Source: Thalassobacillus devorans MSP14 (GTDB lineage Bacteria; Bacillota; Bacilli; Bacillales; Halobacillaceae). Taken from it: a stretch of DNA of 64,000 bases. The stretch spans positions 328,364 to 392,363 of the forward strand of contig NZ_KI543237.1 in NCBI RefSeq assembly GCF_000496835.1. Direction: 5' to 3'. The translations under genes were made by a program, and so were the position numbers. The notes under the pieces are model-generated. The model searched no databases. It saw only the letters and a list, made by a program, of their open reading frames with translations, and had not been told where the DNA came from. Within the stretch, counting starts at the first letter, position 1. Every line of letters begins with the position of its first letter. Shown one piece after another: positions 44,439 through 53,384 of this stretch.

Positions 44439-45104
44439 ATGAGTAAAAAATATCAACTAGAGACAGTACCACGAATGTTTGAGGAAGTCATACGACAAAT
44501 CATCTTTTATATGCAGGACGAAGAATTAAAAAAAGGTGATAAACTGCCACCAGAAAGAAAATTAAGTGAATTACTTGAAGTAAGCAGATCTTCGGTAAGA
44601 GAAGGTTTAAGAATATTAGAACTTCTGAGATACCTGGAATCAAGACAAGGTGGGGGGACATTTGTCTCTGAACCACCCCCTTTTTTGATACCTATGACTA
44701 TTACACAGAACCAAACCGACTCGAAAGAATTGAATAAATACTTTGATATCGCTTTAATGAACGCAGAGAAAATTATTTTTACATCTTTAAAACAGGATAC
44801 TTCCATCAGTCTTCAGTCAGGAAAAACTGAAGATTTTTGGAAAGAATTTTCCGGATGGATCAATGAACTTGGAAAACAACTATCGAATGAGTATTACATC
44901 TCCATATGGAATAATATTTATGCCCTGTTAACCAATCATCATTTCTTCCAGACTGTTACATCGCCGTTAAAACTTGATGACCTGAAGATTGCTTTTTATA
45001 AAAAAGATCAACAAACCTTACAGGAATTTTTCCAATCCTTTCAGGAACAGTCTAACTCAGTGGACGGCATAAACGAAGATGGTTCCTATGACGAACATAG
45101 ATAA
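44439..45104 (+). CDS. GntR-type regulator with short, atypical C-terminal domain
   Basis: About 221 residues; the frame is open from 44358, but GGTGAT four bases ahead favours the ATG at 44439. A winged helix is clear (KKGDKLPPERKLSELLEVSRSSVREGLRILELLRYLESRQGGGTFVSEPP). The remaining 130 residues are helical but lack the FCD metal residues seen in the neighbour, so the ligand domain is diverged. The last 48 bp overlap the end of the convergent permease gene. It may control the permease/dehydrogenase genes; no target site was recognised. Confidence 0.8.
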   Translation: MSKKYQLETVPRMFEEVIRQIIFYMQDEELKKGDKLPPERKLSELLEVSRSSVREGLRILELLRYLESRQGGGTFVSEPPPFLIPMTITQNQTDSKELNKYFDIALMNAEKIIFTSLKQDTSISLQSGKTEDFWKEFSGWINELGKQLSNEYYISIWNNIYALLTNHHFFQTVTSPLKLDDLKIAFYKKDQQTLQEFFQSFQEQSNSVDGINEDGSYDEHR

Positions 45105-46469
45105 AAGGTAGATGCCATTCCACTTGAACCCTACGTCCACGCCTGAGTGTTTGACGGAACCACTAACGAGTAGATTCAGCGGATTAACCGGACTTAATAC
45201 TGCAGCCATTGACCAGGAAATCATAATCAGAAGTGCAAGAACTTCAGGTGAAGTACCAATAAAAGATGCATCCATTTGAGTGACAAGAACGGTAACTACA
45301 ACGATCTGATGAATACCGATGAAGCATAAGGACACGATGATCCCCATCACTGCCAGTATGAATAATAGAAAAGACATCGAGGCAATATGATTAAGAAATT
45401 TCCGGATAGATGCTGCAATAATTGTACCTTGCAGCGCTTTTCCAAATAAGCCAGCACTAATGAACAGAACAACTTCATTGTTCATGCGTGGTAGTGAACG
45501 GTCTTTAAATTCAATAAAGTGTTTCTCAACACTTTTCCATTGCCTGGTGACTAGTGACCATAGGAGTGGGTAGCCTACAGATACCACGCTTACTAACAGC
45601 ATCATCGGCCATTTAGTAATGTACTCCAGTAAGAAAATGGATCCCATTAACAAGGTGATAATTCCAATTAATGACCATAATTTTTTCTTATGAATATTAT
45701 TTTGTTGAATGTTCACCTCTTTGACTTCGGTTATGGCCGCCTCTTCCTGTTTGCCTTGTTCTGTGCCATTAGATCTGGAATAAAATCGGAACAGCAGGTT
45801 ACCTATGAACATTTGTATAACGGCCATGGTTAAACCAAGTGGTACATAGTTCGCAAAAGGAACTTCAAGATAATACAAGACCAGGGCTACGGAAGCAAAA
45901 TACGGCGACCATAAAATAACAGTTGAAAATCCAACCAGATAAGACTTAGCCAATAGCACTGAGGAGAGTTTGATATCCTTGATCGTTTCGTGTAAAACAC
46001 GTATAGAGCCCAGATTTAAGACCGGTCCCATACAAAATATAAAAAAAGAGATACTCCCGAAAATTTTCTTTGTATCTACCGCCATATTCTCCAAAAAGAA
46101 CCGTACAGTCTTGAAATATCCTCTGATTTTTAAAGGGATGGATAGTAAGGGTACTAACAGGACTAAAACTAATAAAGGGAGATTCATAGTAATCCCACTA
46201 GAAATCTCAGCGATGCCCTCCCCTTTTGACAGCGTAAAAAATATTCCCAGCACAAACATAATACAGGCAAGCACACGAGGTGTACTTTTTGCGTGACGTA
46301 AACTTAAAAAGAAAACACTCAAACTGAGGAGTGCCAGGGCTATCTCAAAGTTGATGGCCTGTATAAAAAAGTTCAAAAAATAAAAAAGGCACATTCCTAT
46401 AATCAGGTTACTTTTTATTCCAAAACTTCTATTTAATATTTGTTCTGCATGCACCTGTGCCACTTTCAC
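45057..46469 (-). CDS. Multi-pass membrane permease of uncertain family
   Basis: 470 residues with roughly 11-12 hydrophobic segments and a central polar loop (residues about 230-260: NGTEQGKQEEAAITEV). Weak resemblance in layout to ion-transporter-superfamily anion permeases; no diagnostic motif recognised. It lies 55 bp after a 2-hydroxyacid dehydrogenase gene, so export or import of an organic acid or of sulfite is conceivable. Its 3' end overlaps the opposing GntR-type gene, implying antisense interference. Confidence 0.65.
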   Translation of the reverse strand: MKVAQVHAEQILNRSFGIKSNLIIGMCLFYFLNFFIQAINFEIALALLSLSVFFLSLRHAKSTPRVLACIMFVLGIFFTLSKGEGIAEISSGITMNLPLLVLVLLVPLLSIPLKIRGYFKTVRFFLENMAVDTKKIFGSISFFIFCMGPVLNLGSIRVLHETIKDIKLSSVLLAKSYLVGFSTVILWSPYFASVALVLYYLEVPFANYVPLGLTMAVIQMFIGNLLFRFYSRSNGTEQGKQEEAAITEVKEVNIQQNNIHKKKLWSLIGIITLLMGSIFLLEYITKWPMMLLVSVVSVGYPLLWSLVTRQWKSVEKHFIEFKDRSLPRMNNEVVLFISAGLFGKALQGTIIAASIRKFLNHIASMSFLLFILAVMGIIVSLCFIGIHQIVVVTVLVTQMDASFIGTSPEVLALLIMISWSMAAVLSPVNPLNLLVSGSVKHSGVDVGFKWNGIYLLSMFVIGTIFVYAVH

Positions 46470-46524
46470 TCCACCTTTAACCCCTTTAATGATTTCCTTT
46501 ATAGATGTGACATAATAATATTAG

Positions 46525-47487
46525 CTAGACGACTACATGCTTTGGCGTTTGCTTTGTTAATGCTCGTAATAGATTTTCGGCTGCAAGATCAGCCATTTTT
46601 AATCTTGTTTGAATGCTGGCGCTCCCAATGTGAGGAAGCGTAACGACATTAGGCAAAGCCAGAAGTGGATGATCCACAGGTACGGGCTCTTGCTCAAACA
46701 CATCCAGTCCTGCTGCCCAGATTTTCCTATGCTTAAGTGCATGATAAAGGGCCTCTTCGTCCACAATACCTCCTCGCGCCGTATTAATAAGAACAGCCGT
46801 TTCCTTCATCAATGAAAACTCTCTTTCAGATATAAGGTGATGCGTTTCTGAAGTATAAGGGGTCAGGACGCAGACAAAATCCGAATCACGTAAGAGCTCC
46901 TCCAGCCCTGCATAAACAACTCCCAGCTCTTCTTCTATACCATGCTTTCGATTCCGATTATGATATAAGATGTTCATATCAAATCCTTTTGCCCGCTTTA
47001 TAACCGCTTCCCCAATTCTTCCCATTCCGATTATCCCCAGTGTCGCCCTATGAACGTCTTGCCCTGTCAGTTGCATCGGAGACCATGTTTCCCATTTTCC
47101 TTCTCGTAAATAATCAGATGATTCTACAATTCTTCTTGCCGTTGCCATTAACAAGGTGAACGTTAAATCAGCCGTCGTTTCAGTCAATACACCAGGTGTG
47201 TTTGTTACAGTAACACCTCTATTTTTAGCTGCAGTGATATCAATGTTGTTATAACCCACTGCCATATTACTGACAACCTTTAAGTTTCTCGCACCTGAAA
47301 GCAGCTCCTCGTCGATTTTTTCTGTCAGCATACAAAGCAAGCCATCGACTTCTTGCACCTCTTTCATTAAAATGTCCCGAGGTACCTCGACATCTTCTTC
47401 TTCCCACATTTTCACATCACAAATTTCTTCTATCTTTTTCACTAAGCGGCCATTCAATCTCCTGGTAATATACACCTTTGGTTTCAC
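46525..47487 (-). CDS. D-isomer-specific 2-hydroxyacid dehydrogenase, copy 2
   Basis: 320 residues from the GTG at 47487, six bases after GGAGGT; an in-frame ATG at 47508 overlaps that site. NAD motif GMGRIGEA, Arg in INTARGGIVDEEAL, Glu in FEQEPVPVDHPLL, His in TLPHIGSAS: the glyoxylate/hydroxypyruvate reductase branch. It differs clearly from copy 1 at 31459. It lies between the LacI relic and the permease, downstream of the nickel-pincer genes. Confidence 0.88.
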   Translation of the reverse strand: MKPKVYITRRLNGRLVKKIEEICDVKMWEEEDVEVPRDILMKEVQEVDGLLCMLTEKIDEELLSGARNLKVVSNMAVGYNNIDITAAKNRGVTVTNTPGVLTETTADLTFTLLMATARRIVESSDYLREGKWETWSPMQLTGQDVHRATLGIIGMGRIGEAVIKRAKGFDMNILYHNRNRKHGIEEELGVVYAGLEELLRDSDFVCVLTPYTSETHHLISEREFSLMKETAVLINTARGGIVDEEALYHALKHRKIWAAGLDVFEQEPVPVDHPLLALPNVVTLPHIGSASIQTRLKMADLAAENLLRALTKQTPKHVVV

Positions 47488-47535
47488 TGACTTACCTCCG
47501 ATTCTCATATTATAAATTTTTTATTCATTGGAAAG

Positions 47536-47660
47536 TTATGCATGCTGGTTCCCTCCACAAGATTCTCGAATGATCAGTCGGGGATTTAGTCGTTACATCA
47601 CTTTGTGTACGGTCTGGATTCTTTATAAATTTGAGTATTTTATTGAACTGGAACGATTCG
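47536..47660 (-). pseudogene. C-terminal relic of a LacI-family regulator
   Basis: On the minus strand one frame reads KILKFIKNPDRTQSDVTTKS and, after a frame change, PRLIIRESCGGNQHA then stop at 47536. RLIIRESCG is the classic end of LacI-type regulators, and a stretch like LI-NPDR precedes it in intact members. Only about 40 codons remain, cut off by the end of larC. It shows that a regulator gene was lost here. Confidence 0.6.
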
Positions 47661-47674
47661 CCTTTTCATTACGG

Positions 47675-48925
47675 TCAATTCGTTATTTGTTCTGCGGCTA
47701 TCTGCTCAACCAATCTATACACCTTATTAAAAGGAACTTGATGGTTGATGGAAGCCTTTTTAATATCCTCATATTCTGGAGTGATTTTATAAATATCTCC
47801 GTGTCTATATCCGATTTTCACACTTACTGTCCCATAAGGGGTATCCACCTTTTGAAAACGCCGATCCAGTATGTTCCTCTCCCAATTTGACTTACGTACC
47901 CCAAAGGTACTGGTTTCTTTTAATAATAAGTCCTCGAAAAAGAAAGCGTCGTCCGGTTTGCTTAACACGGTAATCAATATACCAGGCCGGCTTTTCTTCA
48001 TGGTAATCGGTGTATAATATAAATCCAGAGCACCATTAGCCAGCGCTTTTTCCATTAAATATCCCATTGCCTCTCCTGCCATATCATCGATGTGACATTC
48101 GAGCACTGTAATTGATTCCACTTTAGCATGATCTTCCGCTTCAAAAAGTACCGCTCTTAAAACATTTGGATGATTAAAATCTTTCTTCCCTGCTCCGTAT
48201 CCTATTTTTTCTATACGCATAGCTGGCAGGGGGCCAAAATCGCTAACTAAGGCTTTGATGAAACCCGCACCTGTAGGTGTCGTCAGTTCACCTTCCACCT
48301 GGAAGTCGGCTAAAGGCACCCCTTTAAGTATTTCTGCCGTAGCAGGAGCAGGAATTGGATAAAGTCCATGTGCCATCATTAATTTTCCATAACCTGTCGG
48401 AACGGGTGAAGCGATTATTTTATCGACTTCTAAATTCTCTAAGGCAAGACTTACGCCGATGACATCGATAATGGAGTCCATGGCTCCTACTTCATGGAAA
48501 TGCACTTCAGAAGGATCCATTCCATGTATTTTCCCTTCCGCCCTGGCAATGACTTCAAAAACAGAAAGGCTTCTTTGTTTTACCCGCTCAGGCAAGTCAC
48601 TTTCTTCAATCATCCGGAAGATCGTTGAAGCATGGCGATGAGAATGATCATGATGATGAGTAGAATGATGAGCATGGGAATGGCTATGAACAGAGGACGC
48701 TGCTGTATGGAAGTGCTCATGAGCAACTTCATCAAATTGAAGTACTAACTGTTTAGAAGAAATTCCTTGTTTATCTGCCTGTTTTACGTCCATGGTAAAT
48801 GGATCAATGGGCAGCTTTTTTAACTGAGATGTGATGTACTCTATATCAGCACCTAAATCGATTAGCGCAGACAAGGTCATATCTCCAGAAATACCGGATT
48901 GACAATCAAGATAAAGGTTTTTCAT
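47675..48925 (-). CDS. larC: Nickel insertion protein LarC
   Basis: 416 residues from the ATG at 48925 (GAGGAGG before it; a start at 48946 is less likely). It places Ni into the pincer nucleotide in a CTP-dependent step. LYLDCQSGISGDMTLSALIDLGAD and EVGAMDSIIDVIGVSLALE are typical. A His-rich loop (about residues 78-105, some 14 His) probably gathers nickel. It is one continuous frame, unlike species where larC is split by a programmed frameshift. It overlaps larB by 20 bp. Confidence 0.92.
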   Translation of the reverse strand: MKNLYLDCQSGISGDMTLSALIDLGADIEYITSQLKKLPIDPFTMDVKQADKQGISSKQLVLQFDEVAHEHFHTAASSVHSHSHAHHSTHHHDHSHRHASTIFRMIEESDLPERVKQRSLSVFEVIARAEGKIHGMDPSEVHFHEVGAMDSIIDVIGVSLALENLEVDKIIASPVPTGYGKLMMAHGLYPIPAPATAEILKGVPLADFQVEGELTTPTGAGFIKALVSDFGPLPAMRIEKIGYGAGKKDFNHPNVLRAVLFEAEDHAKVESITVLECHIDDMAGEAMGYLMEKALANGALDLYYTPITMKKSRPGILITVLSKPDDAFFFEDLLLKETSTFGVRKSNWERNILDRRFQKVDTPYGTVSVKIGYRHGDIYKITPEYEDIKKASINHQVPFNKVYRLVEQIAAEQITN

Positions 48926-49610
48926 GTTCGACCTCCTCTGAGGCAAGCTGTAAAATTAACGCAGCCTGATACGCAGCCCCAAAACCATTATCGATATTTA
49001 CGACACTCATTCCAGAAGCGCAGGATGTAAGCATCGAGAGAAGTGGTGTCAACCCTTCCATATGTGCCCCATATCCTACGGAGGTCGGGACAGCAATTAC
49101 CGGTCTTTTGACCATCCCGCCTACAACACTTGGCAGAGCCCCCTCCATACCGGCGACTACGATCAGTACACTTGCCTGGGTGATTTCTTCCCGATGAGCA
49201 AGTAAACGATCAATACCGGCGACCCCGACATCATAAACCCTCTTCACTTTACAGCCCATCCATTCGGCTGTAAGTGCAGCTTCTTCTGCAACAAATAGAT
49301 CCGAAGTACCCGCACACAACACTAATATTTCTCCCGGATACCTTCGGGTCGGTTCGCCATATAATAAAATTCGTGACGTTTCATCATATTTCGCTTGTGG
49401 AAACGTTTCTTGCAATGATAACGCTTTCTCTTTAGATAAACGGGTGACCATCACTTTTTCATGGTGGTCGATCAACCGGCTCATTATTTGAGAAATATGG
49501 TCTGCTGACTTTCCTTCTCCATAAATCACTTCAGGGTAACCTGTCCGTTGTTCGCGATCAGTGTCTACTTTACAAAATCCTAAATCTTCGAATTTTTTCA
49601 ATTGGTTCAC
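48906..49610 (-). CDS. larB: Pyridinium-3,5-biscarboxylic acid mononucleotide synthase LarB
   Basis: 234 residues. LarB carboxylates and hydrolyses nicotinic acid adenine dinucleotide, the first step of the nickel-pincer cofactor. RTGYPEVIYGEGKS, CAGTSDLFVAEEAALTAEWMG, VVAGMEGALPSVVGGMV and VPTSVGYGAHMEGLTPLLSML match the PurE-like family. It lies 15 bp after the nickel transporter and overlaps larC. Confidence 0.93.
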   Translation of the reverse strand: MNQLKKFEDLGFCKVDTDREQRTGYPEVIYGEGKSADHISQIMSRLIDHHEKVMVTRLSKEKALSLQETFPQAKYDETSRILLYGEPTRRYPGEILVLCAGTSDLFVAEEAALTAEWMGCKVKRVYDVGVAGIDRLLAHREEITQASVLIVVAGMEGALPSVVGGMVKRPVIAVPTSVGYGAHMEGLTPLLSMLTSCASGMSVVNIDNGFGAAYQAALILQLASEEVEHEKPLS

Positions 49611-49625
49611 CTTCAGTCTTTTTAC

Positions 49626-50261
49626 TTATGTAAATAATCCATCTATGAAACCCACCATATAAATATAATAGAGTCCATAACCAATACTTAAAATAGCAGT
49701 CGCTTTTGTAAGAACAAAGCTGAGTCGGTTCTTATTTACAGCGAAAAGAAATGGAATACTAAGGGCAAATGTGAATAAAAGCATCCCTAAAATCGTTCCA
49801 GTCCCGAATGTGCCAATATAGAGAAGCGCATCCTGGAGTGAATCAACCATAGAAACAACCAGGAAAGTCATCGCCGCACTCCCTGCAAGTCCATGGACTT
49901 GTCCAATAAACATAGATTTGAGAAACAAATTGCCTGATGTGTTTCCACTTTCCTTTGGAGCATGGTTTTTTGCTGGAAAAAACGTAGAAATCCCTAAATA
50001 AACCAGCATGATACCAACGCCTAATTCAAACGTCTTTTCCCAGGTTCCTGAAATACTGGTTTGGGTGAAATGTAAAACTAAAAAGATGAACAGTAAAGTG
50101 AGAGTATGTCCAATTCCCCAAAACACACCTAAGAACCCTGAGCGCCATGGAGATTTATTTTTTCCAACGATAGTCGACACAGCTACAACGTGATCCGGCT
50201 CCAAAGCATGTTTGATACCAAGCAGAAAGCCAACTCCAAGAATCGCGAATAGACTTTCCAT
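49626..50261 (-). CDS. NiCoT/UreH-like nickel transporter
   Basis: 211 residues, six membrane segments. The first carries HALEPDH, the HX4DH nickel-binding motif of the NiCoT/UreH group, followed by GVFWGIGHTLTLL. Its position between larE and larB makes nickel supply for the pincer cofactor the obvious role. Confidence 0.87.
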   Translation of the reverse strand: MESLFAILGVGFLLGIKHALEPDHVVAVSTIVGKNKSPWRSGFLGVFWGIGHTLTLLFIFLVLHFTQTSISGTWEKTFELGVGIMLVYLGISTFFPAKNHAPKESGNTSGNLFLKSMFIGQVHGLAGSAAMTFLVVSMVDSLQDALLYIGTFGTGTILGMLLFTFALSIPFLFAVNKNRLSFVLTKATAILSIGYGLYYIYMVGFIDGLFT

Positions 50262-50263
50262 AG

Positions 50264-51079
50264 CTATTGCTTCACTGCCTGTTTTAGGGTTTTGTTCATG
50301 CTGCCACTTTTATAGCCGGACAAATCCAACGTAACGTACGTATAGCCAAACTCTTGCAGTTTAGCGGTAATCTCACTATGGTGCTGAAGTAAAACAGGCA
50401 TGTCCTGTGGTTCAACTTCGATTCTGGCGATTTCTCCATGTGTACGAACCCGAACTTGACGAATCCCTTTAGACCTGACTACTTGTTCGGATTTATCTAT
50501 TCTCCTCAGTTTCTCGATCGTTATCTCTTCACCATATGTAATCCGGGAAGAGAGACAAGCAAAGGAAGGTTTATCCCAAGTGCGTAACCCCATTTGCTGA
50601 GATAATTCCCGGATCTCATTTTTGTACAGATCAGCTTCCTGCAAAGGGCCCCGGACATTATATTCCCTTGCTGCTTTAGTGCCAGGTCTATGCTCTCCAA
50701 GGTCATCTGCAATCAAGCCAAAAGCAATGTTTTTATAACCCTGTTCTTTCATAATCGGGATAAGGTGTTCAAACAGGCTTTTCTTGCAGAAATAGCAGCG
50801 GTTGGCCGTATTCTCTGAATATCCTGGTATATTCAGTTCAGAAGTTTCGATTACTTCATGCCTGGCATTAAGCTGCGCTGCAAGTTGTTTTGCTTCCTGA
50901 AGTTCTTCAAGGGGATAAGTTTCACTATCCGCTGTCACTGCGAGTACATTTTCTCTTCCGAGGGTATCCAGAGCTACTTTCAACAAAAAGGTACTATCCA
51001 CGCCACCAGAAAATGCAATCACAACCGTTTGCATTTCATTAAGAATTTCTTCCAACTTTTCTAACTTATGATTTAACAA
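50264..51079 (-). CDS. larE: Sulfur transferase LarE
   Basis: 271 residues of the PP-loop ATPase fold (VIAFSGGVDSTFLLKVA). LarE adds the two sulfurs to the pincer nucleotide, giving up a Cys or using a cluster. Cys candidates are NRCYFCKK and ACLSSRITYGE. The end RVRTHGEIARIEV and YVTLDLSGYKSGSMN are family-typical. The gene is followed after 2 bp by the nickel transporter. Confidence 0.93.
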   Translation of the reverse strand: MLNHKLEKLEEILNEMQTVVIAFSGGVDSTFLLKVALDTLGRENVLAVTADSETYPLEELQEAKQLAAQLNARHEVIETSELNIPGYSENTANRCYFCKKSLFEHLIPIMKEQGYKNIAFGLIADDLGEHRPGTKAAREYNVRGPLQEADLYKNEIRELSQQMGLRTWDKPSFACLSSRITYGEEITIEKLRRIDKSEQVVRSKGIRQVRVRTHGEIARIEVEPQDMPVLLQHHSEITAKLQEFGYTYVTLDLSGYKSGSMNKTLKQAVKQ

Positions 51080-51171
51080 TGAAACCCTCCTCCTCTATTT
51101 CTTTTTATAAAACCAATGATTATTTACTCTATATTAACACTATTCCGACAATTTCTGCTATCGTTTTTCCA

Positions 51172-52434
51172 TCATTCATCAACAAAAGGGATAGTTAATG
51201 GTCCTAATGGCAAGACGGCAACACTCATATTTTCTCCATAAGTATTTTTTAAGTCTTTTAATGTTTGAATAATATCCTGGGTTGGTTTCAGCATGGCCTT
51301 TTTCACCTGTTCATCTGCGAGCCTGGAATAAACATACACGTCAGCCCAGACTTGTGTTACTGCCTGCTTTTGCACCTGCCACTGGTCAAACATTTTAAAA
51401 TCGGGATCATTGATCATTTCCAGTAATGCCTGAGGAGTTTTTGCCATTTCAAAAATTTTCGAGTAGTTTCCATGGTCAGGAAGTCCATCCGCACATTCAG
51501 CAGCTATGATGATGGCACCTCCTTTTTTTACGATTTTTTGAGCGGCACTCATCCCTTTGACAGCCTGATAGAGGTTTTGATCGAGAGGATAACCGGAGTT
51601 GGAAGCAACGACCACATCAAAACGTTCTTCGCACTGAACCATAGCATGCTCTTTAGCAAACCTGCAGCCTCTATCATGCGCTTCATAGAGCTCGCCAGCG
51701 AATACAGCTGAAATTTCTTTTTCCCTGTTCAGTGTCACGTTCAGCATAAAATGTGGTTTACACATTCGGTTGATTTCCCGCGTCATTTCCTGCACTGGGT
51801 TATCATCCATATTCCCCCATGTCGAACGTGGGTCCCCTATCATTCTGGCATTATGAAAAGTCATGATTGTTTCTATGCCGGCAATACCAGGCATGACTCC
51901 CTTCGGACCACCAGAGAATCCGGCAAAAAAATGAGGTTCAATAAAGCCTGTTACAATTCGAAAATCTGCTTCCACATAATCTTTATTTAAATATACATCG
52001 CATCCGAATTTACTTCTCCCAAGGTTGACCAGGGTATCTTTATCATGACAATGATTATTTACGATACGAATATTCTCAACTACCCACTCGCCAAGCATAT
52101 GGACAAATTCTTCTCTTGTTTGATCCCGGTGCGTTCCTGTCCCATTGATGATAACAAAATTCTCTAAGGGAACATGGTTCAGTTCTTCTATCAATCCCGG
52201 AACTAACAGGTGGTTAGGGGTTGGCCTGGTGATATCACTGATGACAATCGCCACCGTATCACTGGATTTCACCATATTTTCTAAAGGTGGGGTGTTAATC
52301 GGATTTGCCAGAGCCTGGCGGATCGCTTTGTCTTCATCTTTAACTTTGGGCAGGTTTTTCGGTTCTACTAAAAAAGATTGTTCTGGTAATTCCAGTTTCA
52401 GTCCTTCTTTGCCATACAGTAATGTTGTTTGCAC
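51172..52434 (-). CDS. larA: LarA nickel-pincer 2-hydroxyacid racemase (canonical type)
   Basis: 420 residues from the GTG at 52434, seven bases after GGAGG; the frame extends to 52491 but that start ignores this site. Functional residues match Lactiplantibacillus LarA: His in NGTGTHRDQT, His in GFIEPHFFAGFSGGPK with the cofactor-binding Lys, His in TIMTFHNARM, plus SNSGYPLDQNLYQAVKGMSAA. It interconverts D and L forms of lactate or a related hydroxy acid. It heads the larA-E-transporter-B-C operon. The substrate may be other than lactate, since no lactate permease is near. Confidence 0.9.
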   Translation of the reverse strand: MQTTLLYGKEGLKLELPEQSFLVEPKNLPKVKDEDKAIRQALANPINTPPLENMVKSSDTVAIVISDITRPTPNHLLVPGLIEELNHVPLENFVIINGTGTHRDQTREEFVHMLGEWVVENIRIVNNHCHDKDTLVNLGRSKFGCDVYLNKDYVEADFRIVTGFIEPHFFAGFSGGPKGVMPGIAGIETIMTFHNARMIGDPRSTWGNMDDNPVQEMTREINRMCKPHFMLNVTLNREKEISAVFAGELYEAHDRGCRFAKEHAMVQCEERFDVVVASNSGYPLDQNLYQAVKGMSAAQKIVKKGGAIIIAAECADGLPDHGNYSKIFEMAKTPQALLEMINDPDFKMFDQWQVQKQAVTQVWADVYVYSRLADEQVKKAMLKPTQDIIQTLKDLKNTYGENMSVAVLPLGPLTIPFVDE

Positions 52435-52528
52435 CTGAAAACCTCCGATATCTTTTTCTATCATTGTATACTGTTTCCTGCTCTTCGTCATGAAAGATTT
52501 CCAGATTTGAATATCATTTAGTTACTTG

Positions 52529-52571
52529 TAAAAAACTAAGCAGCCTTATTACCAGTAACTATAAGGCTGCG
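52529..52571 (-). terminator. Terminator after the crotonase gene
   Basis: GCAGCCTTAT and ATAAGGCTGC around an 11-base loop, then a T-rich run on the minus strand. It separates the CoA module from the larA operon. Confidence 0.85.
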
Positions 52572-52583
52572 AAATTCAAACGA

Positions 52584-53384
52584 TTATTTTCTTTTCATTT
52601 TTTCTATCGCTTTTTGGTGATCCTCATGAAATACACTGAGGGCCATCTGTGAAGAAACATAGTCCAGGGATTGACGAAGGGACATACTCATCCCTTCTTT
52701 AACTACCCTTTTCATCATTTGGATGACTTCTTGTGGTCCATCAATCAGCTTTTTGACATAATCAAGGGTAAAGGCTTCCAGTTCCTCATGCGGGACAACA
52801 TGGGTCACCAGGTTCATCTCTTTAGCTTCCTTTGCCGTCTTTACTTCTCCACTCCATAACATTTCCAATGCTTTGTCCATCCCAATGATTCTTGGGAGGT
52901 AATAACCGCCACCATCTCCAGGAACGATGCCTGCATGGATATACGCTTCACCAAGTTTTGCCTTTTCCGAACAGATCCTTATATCACACATAAGCGCCAT
53001 ATCCAGTCCCGCTCCCATGGCGTGGCCGTTGATCATTGCAATCATAGGCTTATCAATTTCATCCATTAAAAGCGGAATTCGCTGGATGTTCTTCCAAAGG
53101 CTGTTTTTTACATGAAGGGGGGTGCTGATAAAATCATCGTCCTCTTCATTCGTTTTTCCGATAAATCCTTCCCCGGCGATCATAGACTTTACATCCCCGC
53201 CAGCACAGAAAGCACGCCCCGCCCCTGTCAGCACACCGACTAGAATATCAGGGTCGTCTTTGATCTCCGTCAATGCCGCAATCCATAAGTCTAACATTTC
53301 TTTACTGAAGGCATTTAACTTATCAGGACGGTTCAGAATGATATAGGCAATCGATCCTCTTTTATCCAGTAACAGTTCGCTCAT
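52584..53384 (-). CDS. Enoyl-CoA hydratase/isomerase family protein
   Basis: 266 residues from the ATG at 53384 (the frame opens at 53402). Crotonase fold: AYIILNRPDKLNAFSKEM, GAGRAFCAGGDVKSM, MINGHAMGAGLDMALMCDIRI, AYIHAGIVPGDGGGYYLPRIIG. The oxyanion-hole Gly residues are present. The second Glu position reads Asp (PGDGG). It overlaps the CoA-transferase gene by 23 bp, so the CoA ester made there is likely its substrate. Confidence 0.87.
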   Translation of the reverse strand: MSELLLDKRGSIAYIILNRPDKLNAFSKEMLDLWIAALTEIKDDPDILVGVLTGAGRAFCAGGDVKSMIAGEGFIGKTNEEDDDFISTPLHVKNSLWKNIQRIPLLMDEIDKPMIAMINGHAMGAGLDMALMCDIRICSEKAKLGEAYIHAGIVPGDGGGYYLPRIIGMDKALEMLWSGEVKTAKEAKEMNLVTHVVPHEELEAFTLDYVKKLIDGPQEVIQMMKRVVKEGMSMSLRQSLDYVSSQMALSVFHEDHQKAIEKMKRK

